Positions 50,001-63,359 of a DNA stretch of 64,000 nt are shown here, piece after piece (positions within the stretch are counted from its first letter, which is position 1; every line of letters begins with the position of its first letter). Position numbers and translations under genes: made by a program. The notes beneath the pieces were generated by a model. It was not told where the DNA came from. It ran no database searches and saw only the letters and a list, made by a program, of their open reading frames with translations. The stretch is taken from the NCBI GenBank assembly GCA_013398295.1, contig VZSF01011129.1, forward strand, positions 124,001 through 188,000, in the 5' to 3' direction. Origin of the DNA: Chionis minor (taxonomy: Eukaryota; Chordata; Aves; Charadriiformes; Chionididae).

Positions 50001-51119
50001 AGAATGAAGAGAGGTTTTCTAACATTAGCAACCTCTTTAGGAGAATTTCTGCTTCATAAATGTTTTTCATACTGTTCTGCCTCTTCCCTTAAGCTCTTTC
50101 CATTTAGTCCACTGGCTCCTTGCTCTCTTTTTTCAGAAGCTCTAAGATGATACTTGCCATGGTCACAAGGTTTTGCATTACCTGACACAAGAAGATGAAG
50201 AGGGTCTGACAGCAGAGTTAAATAACTGTTGGTAGCTAATACACAGTATTGTTCAGTTTACCTGGTAGAAACTCAGTCAAAACCCCACTTATTAAAATCT
50301 ACATCTTGTTAACACAATTAGGGTTTTGCAGTTGTTTGTCCCACCCCATGATTAGTCTGTGTTTGACATAGCAAAGCTTGCCATGGCTTCACTGGGGTAA
50401 GATGGGGAAGAAGCTTATTAAGCTACTGAAAAAAAACCTACCAAGCAAATCTTACTACCAGTAATCTGTGCAAACTTTCCCTGGTCAGGAACAGTTCACT
50501 CTCATCTTATGGTAAAGACATAGGAACACATCTTGCTGGAGTAAGAATATGGCATACCTCACAACCTCCACTACTTTGCTCCATTTAAGGTAGATTTTCT
50601 TTTTTCATAATAGTAAATCTGGAGTTTAAATTTACATTTAAAAAATCCTCTTGACCTGCTGCACCAACGACCCAGCAGGTGGTAGACCTAAGAGGAACTC
50701 CTGGGAGAATTTAGCACACACACCAATATTCTCATGAATATACACAATCAGTTTGAGCTCCGGGCTCAAAATTAAAACATGCAGCCATATTCCAAACTCC
50801 ACCTTTGCAGCCTGGGCTTTGGGTTGCTCTGGCCTGTATGCCTGCTGTAAGCCCCTCTCCCCAGGGGTCCAGCTGTCTAGGACCCACATCATGGCCCAGA
50901 CAAGGCACAGCTGCCAAGTCTCTCCCTGCCTAAGCAAAGACTCTCTTATGTCTTACGGCAATCAGTGAGCAAAATCATTTTTAGCCTGGTATGGTGTTGA
51001 TCCTGACTGTCTTTTGTGTGTCTTCTCTAATAAGTAACTGGTTTACACTTCTGAGTTGTGCTTATCCTGCTTTTGGGTTTTCTGTGCTCATGGCAAAACG
51101 TGTCTGAAGCGACCACCAG
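47061..51119. other. unique noncoding sequence
   Basis: No gene or transposon is recognised. Octamer words lie at 48376-48383 (ATGCAAAT) and 49694-49701 (ATTTGCAT). The 139-codon frame at 49031-49450 and the overlapping 108-codon minus-strand frame are unfamiliar. Confidence 0.5.
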
Positions 51120-52440
51120 ATGAGGGTTACACAGCCACCTGATTACATGTCAGCTCTGACCCAAAGTCACCAAAAGCCATTTCAGCTATCTGGGATCAGT
51201 GGAGCACAGGAGTGTCTCAACAGCCTGGCCACAGCATTGCCAAAAGAGCTGAAGAAGGTGGTGCATAAGCTGAAGCCATTTAAAACAGGATCTTTTACTT
51301 GGTGTGTAGAGAGACCTAGGAAGCACTGGCCACCGTGGTGCATGCGGTATGGCTACCCTGATAGAAGCTCTGTTTATCATATCCAAAATTCTTCAAATAG
51401 TTGGCAGTCAGCTGGCTGCAGCCCCATGGTGGGCACAGCACAGGTCTATGTTGTCAGCAACACTTGGGTAACAGTCTGTGCTGAGTGTATGTATGGCTTC
51501 ACATACGATGACAAGCCAAGCCCCAATAACTCCTGGGAAGACTCTCGAAAGGCACACACTTACCAGCTCATTCCTGTTCCATTTCAGCTCTTTTTAAAAC
51601 CAAAAATAACCTTTCCCCTGATTCATCAACCATAAACCCACTGAAATATTCTACAGTGAGTCGATCAGTTTGTCATGCCAGGATTGCACAGACCCGTAAG
51701 AGAACAAGTGATGTATTATAATTGCACATAAAGGACTGGAATGATCTTTTGCATCTTTATTTACTTCTATTAGAAAATGTCTTGGCAGACTTAGCCATTA
51801 ACATTTTCTGCTTTCTCAAGGAAAAGATAATTTATCCTCTTAAGGATATTAGACTCCTGTGTATTGTTTTTCCCCATTTGGTATCCTTGATTCCCCCTTC
51901 TGAACACTTGAGTGCTTGCAATCAGCACACAATGACACTTACTAATAACAACTGAACTACAACACCCCACCATAATGTTGTTCTAATACCATATATAACA
52001 CCATATAACACCAGCAATGTGGAGCAGCTTCGCTGTGCGGAGAGTCGAGTCTCTCCATACCTACATCTGTTTTCTTTTCCCTCCGGTACATCTGCTGTGG
52101 AGCGTGACCCCTGCTGAGCACAATGAGACCCAAACTCATGTCTTTTGCTGTAATTCTGAGCCCCAATTCAAATTCTGGTGCTTGGCTTTAATTTCTCAGA
52201 AACTGACAGATGCTGGATCAACACAACGGCGTGCAGAAAGCTCTGTGTCATGTTCTGCTGTCTTTGTTATGCTTATTATATTCTACTGGAGAGGCGGCCA
52301 ACAAACAAATTCTGTAGCACACCTTCTTGTTACATTATATGCCACATTGCCAGAAACAAGAGAAATATATGAGACGCATATGGGAAAAGGGAGAAGAAAT
52401 GTTAGATGGCTAATCTATGCAACAGACCGCTAATTTTCAC
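51120..52440. other. sequence with the longest open frames in the window, no gene supported
   Basis: Two plus-strand frames occur here: 51120-51635 (171 codons) and 52017-52433 (138 codons). The first peptide is mixed in composition, with Cys and Trp but no domain pattern, signal peptide or membrane segment I can identify. The second has a hydrophobic stretch (SAVFVMLIIFYW). Neither has splice sites or a polyadenylation signal that frames a gene convincingly. Near 51990-52013, ATATAACACC repeats twice. Near 52039-52056, GGAGAG and CTCTCC form a small inverted repeat. Confidence 0.3.
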
Positions 52441-54001
52441 TGCTGCTTTCTTTGCTTCAAACAGCAACAGAGAGAAAAACATTCACTGATGAAATTATCT
52501 AATTTTTTTTCTGCTAAATTATGTCCTTATTAGTAACAGGCATACCCATAAATATAGTAATAGACTGGAGCAGCTGCTCCATCAGCGTTACAAGACTGCA
52601 AGACTTGAGCGTTCCTGGGGTCCCTGAGCTCTGCAATTCCTCCTGCTCTGCACCTCCCTAGGGCACAAGAAAGTCCAAATAAATTTCACTTGTAGACCTC
52701 TCTTTCCCCAGGAGGAGGAAGAGAAAAATATAAATCCTTATCCAACAGAGAGAAGACATCTTGTGTTTGCGCCAAGGATTTTTTTTTTCTCTGTTTAATT
52801 CTACAGGTCTAATGAATAACCTCTGAAGTCCTCTCTTGACATCTTCCTTTTAAAGCTCTTAGGCTGTTCCCTAAAAGAGGGCTAATGAAATCCTCAGTGT
52901 GCATCTTTCTCCTCGCTTTGTTTATGAGTAGCCTACACAAGAACCGATCAACATCACCAAGAGCAAAAGAAATCTATTCCTATTGCTGTGAAAAATAAGG
53001 ATTACAGACACTCGCACGCATGTTCCTTCAGACAGGCACTGTTCAGCAGCGTTGGAGACACATTATTGAGCTAAAGAAACTTTTAACACCCAGAATGGCT
53101 CTTCCATATGTCTCTCGATATAAATCTCTGCAGAGATCCAACAGATATTTTTCAAATATTGCTCCTTCCCAGCCACATAACTGAAGAGTAAATCCCAGGT
53201 GATCTGCCTTACTAGTCCTTCCCTACGTGTGAAAGAGGCTAAGCACTTCAAGGCACCTCAAACCCTCACTCTTTCATTAGTAGACTTCAAATTCCTGAGG
53301 CTGAGGAGCAGAGCAATTGCTGGGCATGAAGGAAGCCCTCTCCCGAGTCCCCCTTCTGAGCTCCATCCACCAGATTTCAATCCTTCCCTGTTTAATATGA
53401 AACACTTTGCTTTTTTGGCAGGCTGTTTTCCTAGAGGGCAGGCTGATGAGAAGACCTGGGGAAAGCCTAGAAGGTCTTTGACATATTTAGTTATGTGCTC
53501 TTAGTAAGAACAATTTAATTTTGGTAAAAGTATAATTAACAGAAATCACTGGAGGATGCCTTGTGACTCAGTGAAAAACTGTGCTGAGGTAACATATAAA
53601 GCTTATTCAGTTTATTTAGAAAAGTGTGAAAACTCCATGAACAATAAAACTTCTACTATTCTCTTCAGAAAATTCAGAGTTTCATTAGCTAACATGTTCC
53701 ACAAGTTTTTTAAATAAGAATTTTTACTTTTCTTCCATGGTAACTTTCCCCATTTTTTCCTTTACTCCACCCTCTCCCCCATCAATCTTTGCTTCTGAGT
53801 AAGTGTCGAAAGGAAAATACCGAACAGGGATGCTTTTTCTTTCTTTGAGAGAAATCTGCATAAAGGTGATTTTTGATTTTAAAGATAAATGTTCAAAATG
53901 TTTCCATGGGTCTATCTTTATTTATGTAGCGTGGGGATAGGTTTATGACCTTTTCAATGCTATTTTATAGTATAAGCACTTAGGGGAAGACGCCTGTATC
54001 G
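52441..54001. other. noncoding sequence
   Basis: No gene is recognised. A long pyrimidine run ending in CTACAG (AG at 52805-52806) is a good acceptor-like site without a supported donor. Confidence 0.5.
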
Positions 54002-54028
54002 TGTCGTGCAGTGCGGGTCTGCACGACA
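54002..54028. repeat. perfect 9-bp inverted repeat (hairpin)
   Basis: TGTCGTGCA (54002-54010) and TGCACGACA (54020-54028) are exact reverse complements around a 9-base loop (GTGCGGGTC). The sequence is GC- and CpG-rich against AT-rich flanks. The stem is too short for a microRNA precursor, and pairing does not continue outside it. Confidence 0.7.
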
Positions 54029-57000
54029 GCACGCCCATGCGTGGAGGGCTGCGGTTGCTTCAACCATTGCTGTATCCACAGGGGACAGAGCAGACCGACC
54101 AGGGCTCTGCAGTGGTAAACAAATGAAAGTCCAACTGGTTTTCCCTGTAAGATTTCATGCATCAGAAAATCGCACATGAAAATGTAATGATTAGGAAACT
54201 AGCAAGCTCCCGGATTACCGAGCTAACAGTAGCTCATCCTAGCAGCATGTTTTACATTGCTTTCATATCTACAAGGCACTGGCAAGCTATCAAAATAACA
54301 CCAGCAAAACAGTGGAGCACTATGCAAAGCAGACTTTCAGAGGACTGCACTTCTGTCAGTTATATTACGAAGACCTCGTGTTATACCCAAGCCTTTCTTT
54401 TCTCACTGTTTTAGATTTGACCATAATATTTTTATGACGTGTGATTTGACAACACTGGTTAAGCAGCACTAACTGCTTCCAGTCTACAGGCTTGCTGATA
54501 GTTATACTAATACATGCTAACACTTGCAAGAAACTATGTGCAAACATGAAATAGCACTAAAAATAAGACTGAGGGTTTGCTAATGCTAAACATACCAGGG
54601 GGTTTCAGAGTACTTTAGGGTAGTGAATGTCCACATGCATAATTACATATAAGGGTATGGCAATTCAGCTCTATTTCCATGTCCTGGACATGACATTGTT
54701 TATTCTAGAGAGTCTTTCCTTTTTTTTTTTTTTTAATATTTTTATCTTTCTTATCTAAATTAAGATTACTGGGGAAGATCATTTTTGAGCAACTAATAGG
54801 TTCACAGTGACAAAGCTCACAAACTATGTTATGACTGACACAGCATTGTAAAGTATTATTTATTGGAGAAAGGACAGTTAAGAACTCTGGTGGTACTGAA
54901 GCAAACGATTAAGCAGTCATTGCCAACCACTGTAGCAGAGAGCCTGGTTTTCTGAGACATTACAGCTTTGGGAGCTATTTAGACTCATTTATATTGTGTG
55001 TAAAATAAACATCATCTGTGCAAATGGTGAGTGTGAAATGTTAGAGATTTACACCTACTTCATATTTATGCTGTACTCCTTTAAGTAATTATAGAGAGGA
55101 ACAAAACTGGTTAGACAGTATTCTTATGGTTAGCATTTGTAGAGAGGAAGCCTTGAAGGCTTGATTTCCCCTCGTCTTCACAACCACTGGAAAGGAATTC
55201 AAAACAGAAATGAAATACTGCCAATCTCATCTGAAACTGATGTAAGAGGCAACTTTGCTCTGATGTAAATGAGATTAAGCCCAAAGGAGAAGTAGGCTCA
55301 CAGAGAATTTAAGGATCTCACCTGTGTTCTTTTTATTTCTGAAAAAGAAAATGAGGTTGTAGTAGTAACTAAGCCTACAGCAGTCTCAGAGATTTCTCTT
55401 TAGTCCCTCGCATATACATAATTGTTAACAGCTCTTTATCAGCTCCTCTCTGCAAGGGTTACAAAGGAAATCGCAGAGTTCCACCCTCAGACCTGCTCTT
55501 GCAAAGATTTTATCCAGTAAGGTCTCAAACGTGCTCCAAACCTCCCTTCTGCAGCCACAGATTTTGCAACTTATGAGGTCACCTGCATGGGTACTTCTTA
55601 ACTCTACTCCAGAGTCCAAATTTAAAAAAAGAATAGAATTGCAAGCCCAAACAATTTTTATTTGTGTGCCTAATGTAATCCAGTTCGGTTCAAGTTTAGA
55701 AACCTAAATAATTTCTTTAATCTTGACCTGATCATCATCCTCCACCTATAGGCATCGACCCACGAGTCATCTAAAACAGAGACAAATCCATTTTACTTGC
55801 AGGCTGGATTTTTCGATCTTTTAATTGGTATCCAGTTTAGGTCACAGTGAACAGGGAGGATAATGAATAAATCATTACTCCTCCTCCATGATTCTTCTGG
55901 TCTTCCCTGCTGGTGCTTACTGACTTTACTGAATTATTGGACCAAATGTACTTCAACTTTGTGTAGATGTCAGAGAAGATGGCCACATGTGCTGTAACTA
56001 GCGTGTATGTAGCATGTTGTCACCAAAGCAACATCTGTCTGATGACTCAGAGTAGAAGTGGTTCTGTTTGTTCTGTGTCAAAAAGAGAGAAACACTACTT
56101 TGATGTTCTAGCATGCATCAGAGTACCAGACATATGCACAACAGAGAGAACGGCAAGCAGCACAATCTGGTTTCATTCCGTATATTTTAGGCATTTTCCA
56201 AGGTTAAAAAAAAAAAACAAAACACAGTTTAATTCTCTAAGCGGTGAACTGCTTTGTGACACCTCTAAATAAAATACTCCTTCCCCTTTCTTTAAAGCAG
56301 CAACCACCCACGTGCTTCATAATCTAGTCCTGCCAAAAGTGACGATGAGGGCAGGTTCTGCCCATTTACACACAGGAAGCAAACTGTTGAAGTTTGGTTT
56401 TTTGAAACACATGATTTGCAAGTTATCACAAGTGAGTTTTTCAAAATACGAAGCAAAATAACTAACAGAATGCTAAGGGCTACAAGAGGAATTTATTTTT
56501 GCAGTATAAGAGTTCTTCCCATGGTATTCACAGATGACTAGCGAATTCACTATTCTCAGTTCCCAGCTTCACACACCTTTAAGAAACATAGTTTTCCACA
56601 GCTGGTTGCACAGAGCATTCTGTGCAATGAAATCCAGGAGCCTTTCAGGTGTTTCAAGATGAGCCTCCAGAGGTGAAGGCACCAAATCATATTTGTCACT
56701 CTACAACGCATAAGCCTAAGGGTCCGGCTCAAGGCATCCCTGGATCCAGATGAGCTACCAAGGTCCTGCCAATCATTTTGGCCAACAGCAGGGCCAAGAT
56801 GCCAGAGAGCATGGGGACTCGGGGACAGAGGGCAGAGAGCAAATACTTTTGGGTCTATGCCTAAATAGATTAGGGGGAAGAAGAGCCTCCCGCTAGTTAA
56901 GCATGGAGATACAGCTTCCAGAGAGGAGGCAGAGTCAGCCAGGAGCAAAGCTTGCCAAAGACGGTTTCAGAAATCATCTGTGATTTTAACAACCAGTTGT

Positions 57001-60000
57001 ACTGAAATGTGCTCCAGCAGAGTCCTGCAGCTAGTTATTTTATAATGGAAAGAGTCTGTAGCTAGTTTGTAATCCAACTGCTGAAGAAGAGCAGAAATTA
57101 GAGGGGATACCGCCACTGCACCCAACGTGCCGGCTTGGACTCACAGCTCACGAAGGCCCTCAGCTCAGAGCCGCTCGCTTCAGAAGAAGCAGTAGACAAG
57201 GTCTCCTCCTACAGCATGAGGTGCAGTCTTCAGCAACAGGCTAAGTCTAACCCTCAGGACTGCAGAGTCAGCTAAATTAAAATGTCATCTTCCTGCAATA
57301 GAGTGTTACTGCAGTCATAGTCTGCTCATCATCTCTATGAAGAGTTTTTACTGCTGTTTGTGCAATAACATCCTATCTTGAAATGGTGTTTGTTAAACTT
57401 GCACCATATTTCATTAGTTCCTGCCATTTCCCATCACAAGCTCTTTGAATTGCAGAATGTTATTCAATTTAGTTACTATTTGGATTTCTTCCAGAGCTGT
57501 ATGGCTCTGAGAGCAGCACACAAAATAACAACATTGGCTTGTATTATTTTCGACAGCTCCCTTTGTTGTTTTCTGATGATGATAAATGTGTGGTGAAATA
57601 GCTGAGAATGTAATCAACGGTGCTGATTTTGTATTCACCTATGTTACACCATATTATATCTTTTGCAGTTTTAGTAGTCCATGCCCTTTTATGCTCCTGA
57701 CACCACAGTTGTTGCTATTATAAGGGTAATTCTTTTCTTAGCAAAACCAAAGTGAAACTAGAAAAGTTCTTTGTAAGTCTGTAGTAGAGCAGAGAACGAA
57801 ATTTAGACCCCTTTTTCTCAGGAAGTTTCAGCAGTTCCTGAAAAACACCAAAGAAATTAGTGAAGAGCGAGACAAAAAGATAATGTACATTAATACTTTC
57901 CACTGTGAATGAGTGATTTCTTAGCAGAGCAATGTGAACTTTATAAACTGAAGTTTTCTTTTTATGCCTGTAATATTATAGCTTAGACTGAGCAACTATG
58001 GCAGCTCTAGCTTATTGTTTGAAGTTTAAAGGAAACCCCCATTGTTTAAACCTTTATTCTGGAGGTTACTGTGTGATTCACTAGTATGAGAACATATCCG
58101 ATAGCTTTGTATGATTGTGGTGCACAGAACAGCCAAACAATTTATGTGGAGGCTGGGGCTGTAGCAAACAGTTCGACGCTGCACTAAAATTTCTCTCTGG
58201 CTTTAAATGCTTTAAATCAGGACCCATACATTTGTAAGACTGTAAACTGTCTGACAAAACCTTATCCCAGTTCTGCAGTAGGTATAAGACGGGAATCCTG
58301 CCCTTAATCAATCAGTTAAGTACATAACTTGATTTTAACGTCATCTCTTCCTCCTTTTTTCTTCCTGTAGCTTAGAAAATTAAATCTATTACTGTGAAAT
58401 TAAACAACTTAGAGAATGAAGTGATATTAAATTGGGAAATAAAAAAATCAAAAGGAGAGGGACACTTAAAAAAAAATCCTTGTCCCATAGCAGTTTTGAC
58501 AGGACTGTGCCATTCAGTTTGCTGTCCCAGGCTGGGCTCTGCGCAGTGTCGCGCTGCACTAGTGTGGGCTGCGAGGGCTGTATTTTATAGTAGCTTCTCT
58601 AGACCAGCTGCAGAGAAAATTCAACAATAAAATTCAAATGATGTTTGTCATAAGCTTCTTTCATCGCTACATTTGTGTACATGAAATGTAATATACTAGT
58701 GAGAATGTCCCCTGACATGGGGCTGATTTTTATATCCTTTAAATTTACCACTAGCTTTACAGATGCCGCAATCTCTTTTATTCCGGTTCTAGCAATTATA
58801 ACGTAATCTGTGCTAACACTGCAGATTACTAGGGCAATTTTGAAGATAAATGATCACATCTCCATTTCCATCTGCTGGTCCAATCAGGAAAATGGTGAGA
58901 ATAAAAGCTACCCCTTACACTGGTGCATTTTGGTGCCTGTCTAGCAGTCTACTCAGTCAACTGTATTGGGCCATGTAAAGAACAATTCCCATGAAGATAT
59001 AAAGAAAGCTCCAAATTCCCCACCCACCTTATGTCTTCATTTTACAACATTATAAAGGTCCAAGCATTTATCTTTCTCCATCTTTGGGCACGCTCCCTGT
59101 AGAAGGCTTTTCTAGATGTAAATTTGGCACATTTCTGTCCCTGCAGCTGCCGTAATTACAAGCTCTGGCCAGAGTCCTTAGCCAAGCCACAGCCACAGGC
59201 AGTCTGTCTTGTCCGAGAGCTGCCGTACAGCCAGGGCACTCCTGCTTCATCTGGTTTTGCTGGTCTGAACTATACCCGGGCACCAGTTTGCAACAGACCG
59301 GGGTCGATAAAAAGAAACACATTTAGAGCAGGCTTAGGTGTCCACTGGTTTTAGACCACAAAGTAAGAAGCCAAAGCAAAACGAACACTTCTCCCTGCCA
59401 AACCAGACAGACTTCTCCCCGCTTTCCTCCTCCCCCTCTCTAAAAAGCCTGTCTGATGAAGACTTTTCAAGAAAATTAGGTTTGCAAATCTCCTGAATAT
59501 AATGATACCGGGTTGTGCATAACTGCTCAGACATTTCTTATGTCATCAGGTGCAAAGTTTCAAACCATTGAAATGTGTTTCAATTCAATGATTAGGAAAC
59601 AAAAATATTTGGGGGATAAGCAAGCTAGAAGAACAATGCAACTGTATTTTCAAGGGACTTATTTGCAGCACATTTCTACTAGTAATTATTTTTTGTTCTG
59701 GTTTGCAGCGCTTCTGCTTCTGGCATCTCATCTCCTTCACAGCAGCCAGCAATTGAATTAGAATCATTGCTGAACAGCAAGAAAAATCTGTCACAGAAGT
59801 CATGTTGACAGACAACTTTGTTCTGTTCTCATTTCTATTTTCCCTTTATTGTATTTACATCTGAAAGTCCACACCTAGAAGTGAGCAGAAACAGACACAA
59901 ATCATATTTGTCTAGCCTCTTCCTCCTTTGTCCTGCCTTTGTCTCTGATAGAGCCGGCATTCAGCTGCTTGCGTCAGGAGGAAATAGCCAGCCACCAGTC

Positions 60001-60280
60001 TTTACTACCCACTGCGTCTGGCAGCACGTCAAAAACCTACCTTTTCTCCAGCATGCTGTGGTAGCAGTGCATGTCTCCCATTATCATCCTGAATGACTAA
60101 CAGGAGTAAAAGATGATGGAATTCTTCCTTCATAAATACTAGATGTCACTGGTTTTGTGTACGGTGTTGCGTTGCCCGGTATGACGTCACAGCACCTACA
60201 GCACCCGGTCCATGGACCTGTCATTTGAACACCAATCCATCAAAGCTGCCTTTCACAGAAAACCATTGCAGATAACATGC
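54029..60280. other. noncoding sequence
   Basis: No gene or transposon is recognised. Poly-T runs at 54720-54734 and an A12 run at 56206-56217 are the main simple tracts. A strong acceptor-like pyrimidine run (CCTCCTTTTTTCTTCCTGTAG, AG at 58369-58370) precedes in-frame stops in two frames. GC-richer parts near 56690-56950 and 57110-57200 show no familiar pattern. Confidence 0.5.
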
Positions 60281-60336
60281 GGTGGGGGTTTTGTGTTTTG
60301 GTTTGGATTTGGGGTTTCCCCCCCACCCCCCACCCC
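60281..60336. repeat. G/T tract switching to poly-C tract
   Basis: A G/T-only stretch (GGTGGGGGTTTTGTG... to 60317) is followed directly by C7-A-C6-A-C4 (60318-60336). The plus strand is therefore G-rich then C-rich, and the C tracts give a potential minus-strand G-quadruplex. It resembles the other G/T tracts in the window, with an abrupt strand switch added. Confidence 0.75.
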
Positions 60337-63162
60337 GGGACAAGCCCAATGTTTTATACAGAACTCCTTCTTTATATAGTGCTTTCACAGACACAAGCAG
60401 GCAGCAAACCCCCTGTAAAACTGACTGCTAATAAAAGCTGGTAAAATGTTGTAGGTTTCCCCCCTCCTAGCTCTCATGACACTGCATACCCTAAGGTCAT
60501 AAAAATAAATAAATAAATAAAATCAAAAATCCTAAGGGTGAGAGAAATGGGGACAGAATTAGTGAAATAAATGCATGTCCTCCTCTTTCAAACTGCAGAA
60601 GATAAAGAATACCAAGGATTACCTCCAGACAGAAACACCCTTCAGAAGTTGATTGGCGGAAGAAAAGTGCACACAGCAAGTTTGATGCAGCTCATGTCTT
60701 CCAGAGATAGAGTACTTACAGAAAAATCAACTCCCTCCAAAACCAGGAAACAAAAAGTATTTCTGCCAAGAGCTCCTTCTGCAGAAATCAACACATCCTG
60801 TTTGCTTTATAAAGCATGTGTATGGAGGGCCACTCAGCAACCTCACTGACTGAAGCCAATTTATAATTCACCGATGCCTTTTAATCTGTGGCACCTCAGA
60901 TAAAAGCCCTGCTGTGGAACGAGCTACGAATCCCTTTGCAGCAAGGATGGATCTGGCTCACGGTATGTCCCACAGGTTCTTCCAGGGAAGCAAAACCTTT
61001 GTGGGCTGGTGACTTGTTTTGACATACTGTGCGGTACAGATCATACGGTGGCCCCAACTTCACAGCCCTGCGTGTATTAAATAATGCAGGGTGACGCTGT
61101 CAGAGGCAGAAACAAGCTGATGCCAGAGGATGAAAACCACCATGCCAAAACACCACCTTTGGGTTGTGGCTGCTCTTGGGAAGTTTCCTTCCCATTTCTC
61201 TCCCTCTTCCGCAGAGCAAAGGTCACTGCCATATATTTATGTTAGGAAAGGAAGGAACGCAACATGCTTCCTATCCTTACGCACCCATGGAAAACACTTC
61301 TCCTCATCTAGACCTGGTTTATTAAAGAAAAGGAAAGAGGAATCTGAAAGCCAGGCCAAAATGCCCACAAAATTGTGGAGCCCAATAGGCCTAGGCAGTC
61401 ATGGTAAAGGGAAGAGTGTCCCTACACATCTGTGGTGACCATTCTTTGGACAAGTTCATTCAGAGGCATCCCACATCTTTCAACTCCCTGAATTGTTTGC
61501 ACAAGCTTTACAGATGTAGGACCTGCACAGTACCAACTGAAAGCAAATATTTGATCTTAAAGCAAAAGTTAGAAGTCCTCTACCTCCAGGACAAAATTCT
61601 CTATTTGCACATATTGGTGACCATTTTACAGTCATATTTACATTTGTATAGTCAGAAGTCAAAAAAGTGTAAAAGATGACAGTCAAAAACAATGCAAAAT
61701 TTACCTTCTTGCATGAAAAATATTCAGTGAAACACCAAATGGTGAAAACTGGAAAATGCCATTTGATATTTAACTCCTTGATGAAGCATGTGTTTTTCCC
61801 CTCAGGAGAAAGCCAGAGTCGCTTAGAGGGAAAGAATAGGGTTTTTTTCCTTTCAGGAATAGAACTCAAATTCAGAAGGACATTTTCTTTCTGGTGACAG
61901 TGACAACTCCTCAAATCACATTTTCTTTAAATAGATGCAGTTTTTACATACTCCCGTGGCATAACATATATCAGGCCCATTAATGACACAGTTCTTGACA
62001 TCACGGGCAGCTTTAGACAAAATGAGGGACTGCAGCACTAAGATAACCACTAGTCTCGTCACTCATTTGGTTCATGTGATCTGACCTATTGGCATGGGCT
62101 TTGAGTATATGGTCCAGCTTAGTCACATTAATGTCATCTCTTTTACGATCACCTTTAAAGCCAGAGCTTTCTGATGCTTGGAATTTTTCTATTCTGCTTT
62201 CTCAATTTACAAGCTTTAAAGTCAGCAGAGTGTGCAGTGTCCACTTACACACATCTATGCACACACAAATCATCCCAAGTTAAGCAGAAACAAGGCGCAT
62301 ACAGATTTTCACATGTTCATAGACCTATTCATGTACATGCACAATTAGTCTTGATTGCACAGAAGTGATTTATAGTAAAAATAGCACACATTAGTGTGCA
62401 ACTATTTTGAAATGACAAAACTAAAAAAAAGTGCTAGAGCTCAATAAATTGTCTTGGCCTGAAGAGTGGTTGTAAAAAGGCATGAAGATAGTTAACTCTT
62501 ACCATTTGACAAAAGTAATATAAATAACTGTATTAATTGAAATCTCAACAAGAACCAAACAAAAATATTTTTGGGGTTTTTAACTAACCTTAACATTCAC
62601 ATTACACATAAAACTAAAGAAGGTTTGTATATATGTATGGGGAGGGAATGTTGTGGTATAGATCTTGGATACGATCACTTAAACAGTACTGCAATGGGGA
62701 GAAATTATCTATTGCTACAGAAAATAATTCTCATTACCTTGTCAAAGCCTTTCAACTAGATGTTTCTACCTCGTAACTTCACAGACTACTTTGTGTAAGG
62801 AGAGATATCATTCATCTCTAAATCCCATGACATCAGCATGCCACCCAAACTTTCTCTAACAATACTAGAGTGATCTGTCCTCTTCCCTTTTAAGTGGCAA
62901 CATTTAAGAGTATTGCCAGATGAGTATAAAAAGGGGTTTGCATTCACATGCCATTTTTTCCACTCGGTTTTTGTTTAACACATGTCGACGTCTTTAAAAA
63001 CGCAAAGAAACCACAGCTAAGAAATTGCTGGCCCGTGGGACTGGAAAGGTGATCTGAAGGTTTGCCCTGCTGGGTCACTTGCTGCGTATCCGGCTTACGT
63101 CTCTGGTTGACAGTAAATTAAAGTTACTGCCATTTGGCAGGTGTGCAGCAGCCTGTGTAAAA
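60337..63162. other. noncoding sequence
   Basis: An AAAT microsatellite (about five units) lies at 60501-60522. A frame at 60571-60849 begins near an acceptor-like site (CTCCTCTTTCAAACTGCAG) but is unfamiliar. The 144-codon minus-strand frame at 61480-61914 has no recognised family. Confidence 0.5.
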
Positions 63163-63359
63163 CGAGTTGGTGCGGCGAGCGCTGCTGTTGGTGAGCAGGT
63201 GTCCCCACCACCCCAGCACTCGCCTCCGCTGTCTCTGGAGAGCGCTCAGGAATCGCCCAGACGCGGAGCACGGTCTGCACTTTCACTCTTACAGGTGGTC
63301 CTTCTGCTTCGCCGTCCCGGCACGCGGGCAGGACCGCAGAGGAAAGCACAGGACTTCGC
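63163..63359. other. CpG-rich patch
   Basis: I count 18 CpG dinucleotides in about 197 bp, against AT-rich flanks. Overlapping open frames of 108, 89 and 70 codons occur in different phases and on both strands, as GC-rich noncoding DNA gives. It could be a short regulatory island or noncoding RNA promoter, or an old GC-rich repeat. Confidence 0.35.

Noticed and set aside
51120..51635. 171-codon plus-strand open frame, longest in the window
   Set aside because: No recognisable domain, signal peptide or family, and no splice or polyadenylation context. A frame this long is expected occasionally in 64 kb of six-frame vertebrate DNA.
52017..52433. 138-codon plus-strand frame with one hydrophobic stretch
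   Set aside because: Unfamiliar sequence, overlapped by another frame in a different phase, and no gene structure around it.
61480..61914. 144-codon minus-strand frame
   Set aside because: No family recognised, and overlapping plus-strand frames of similar quality suggest chance.
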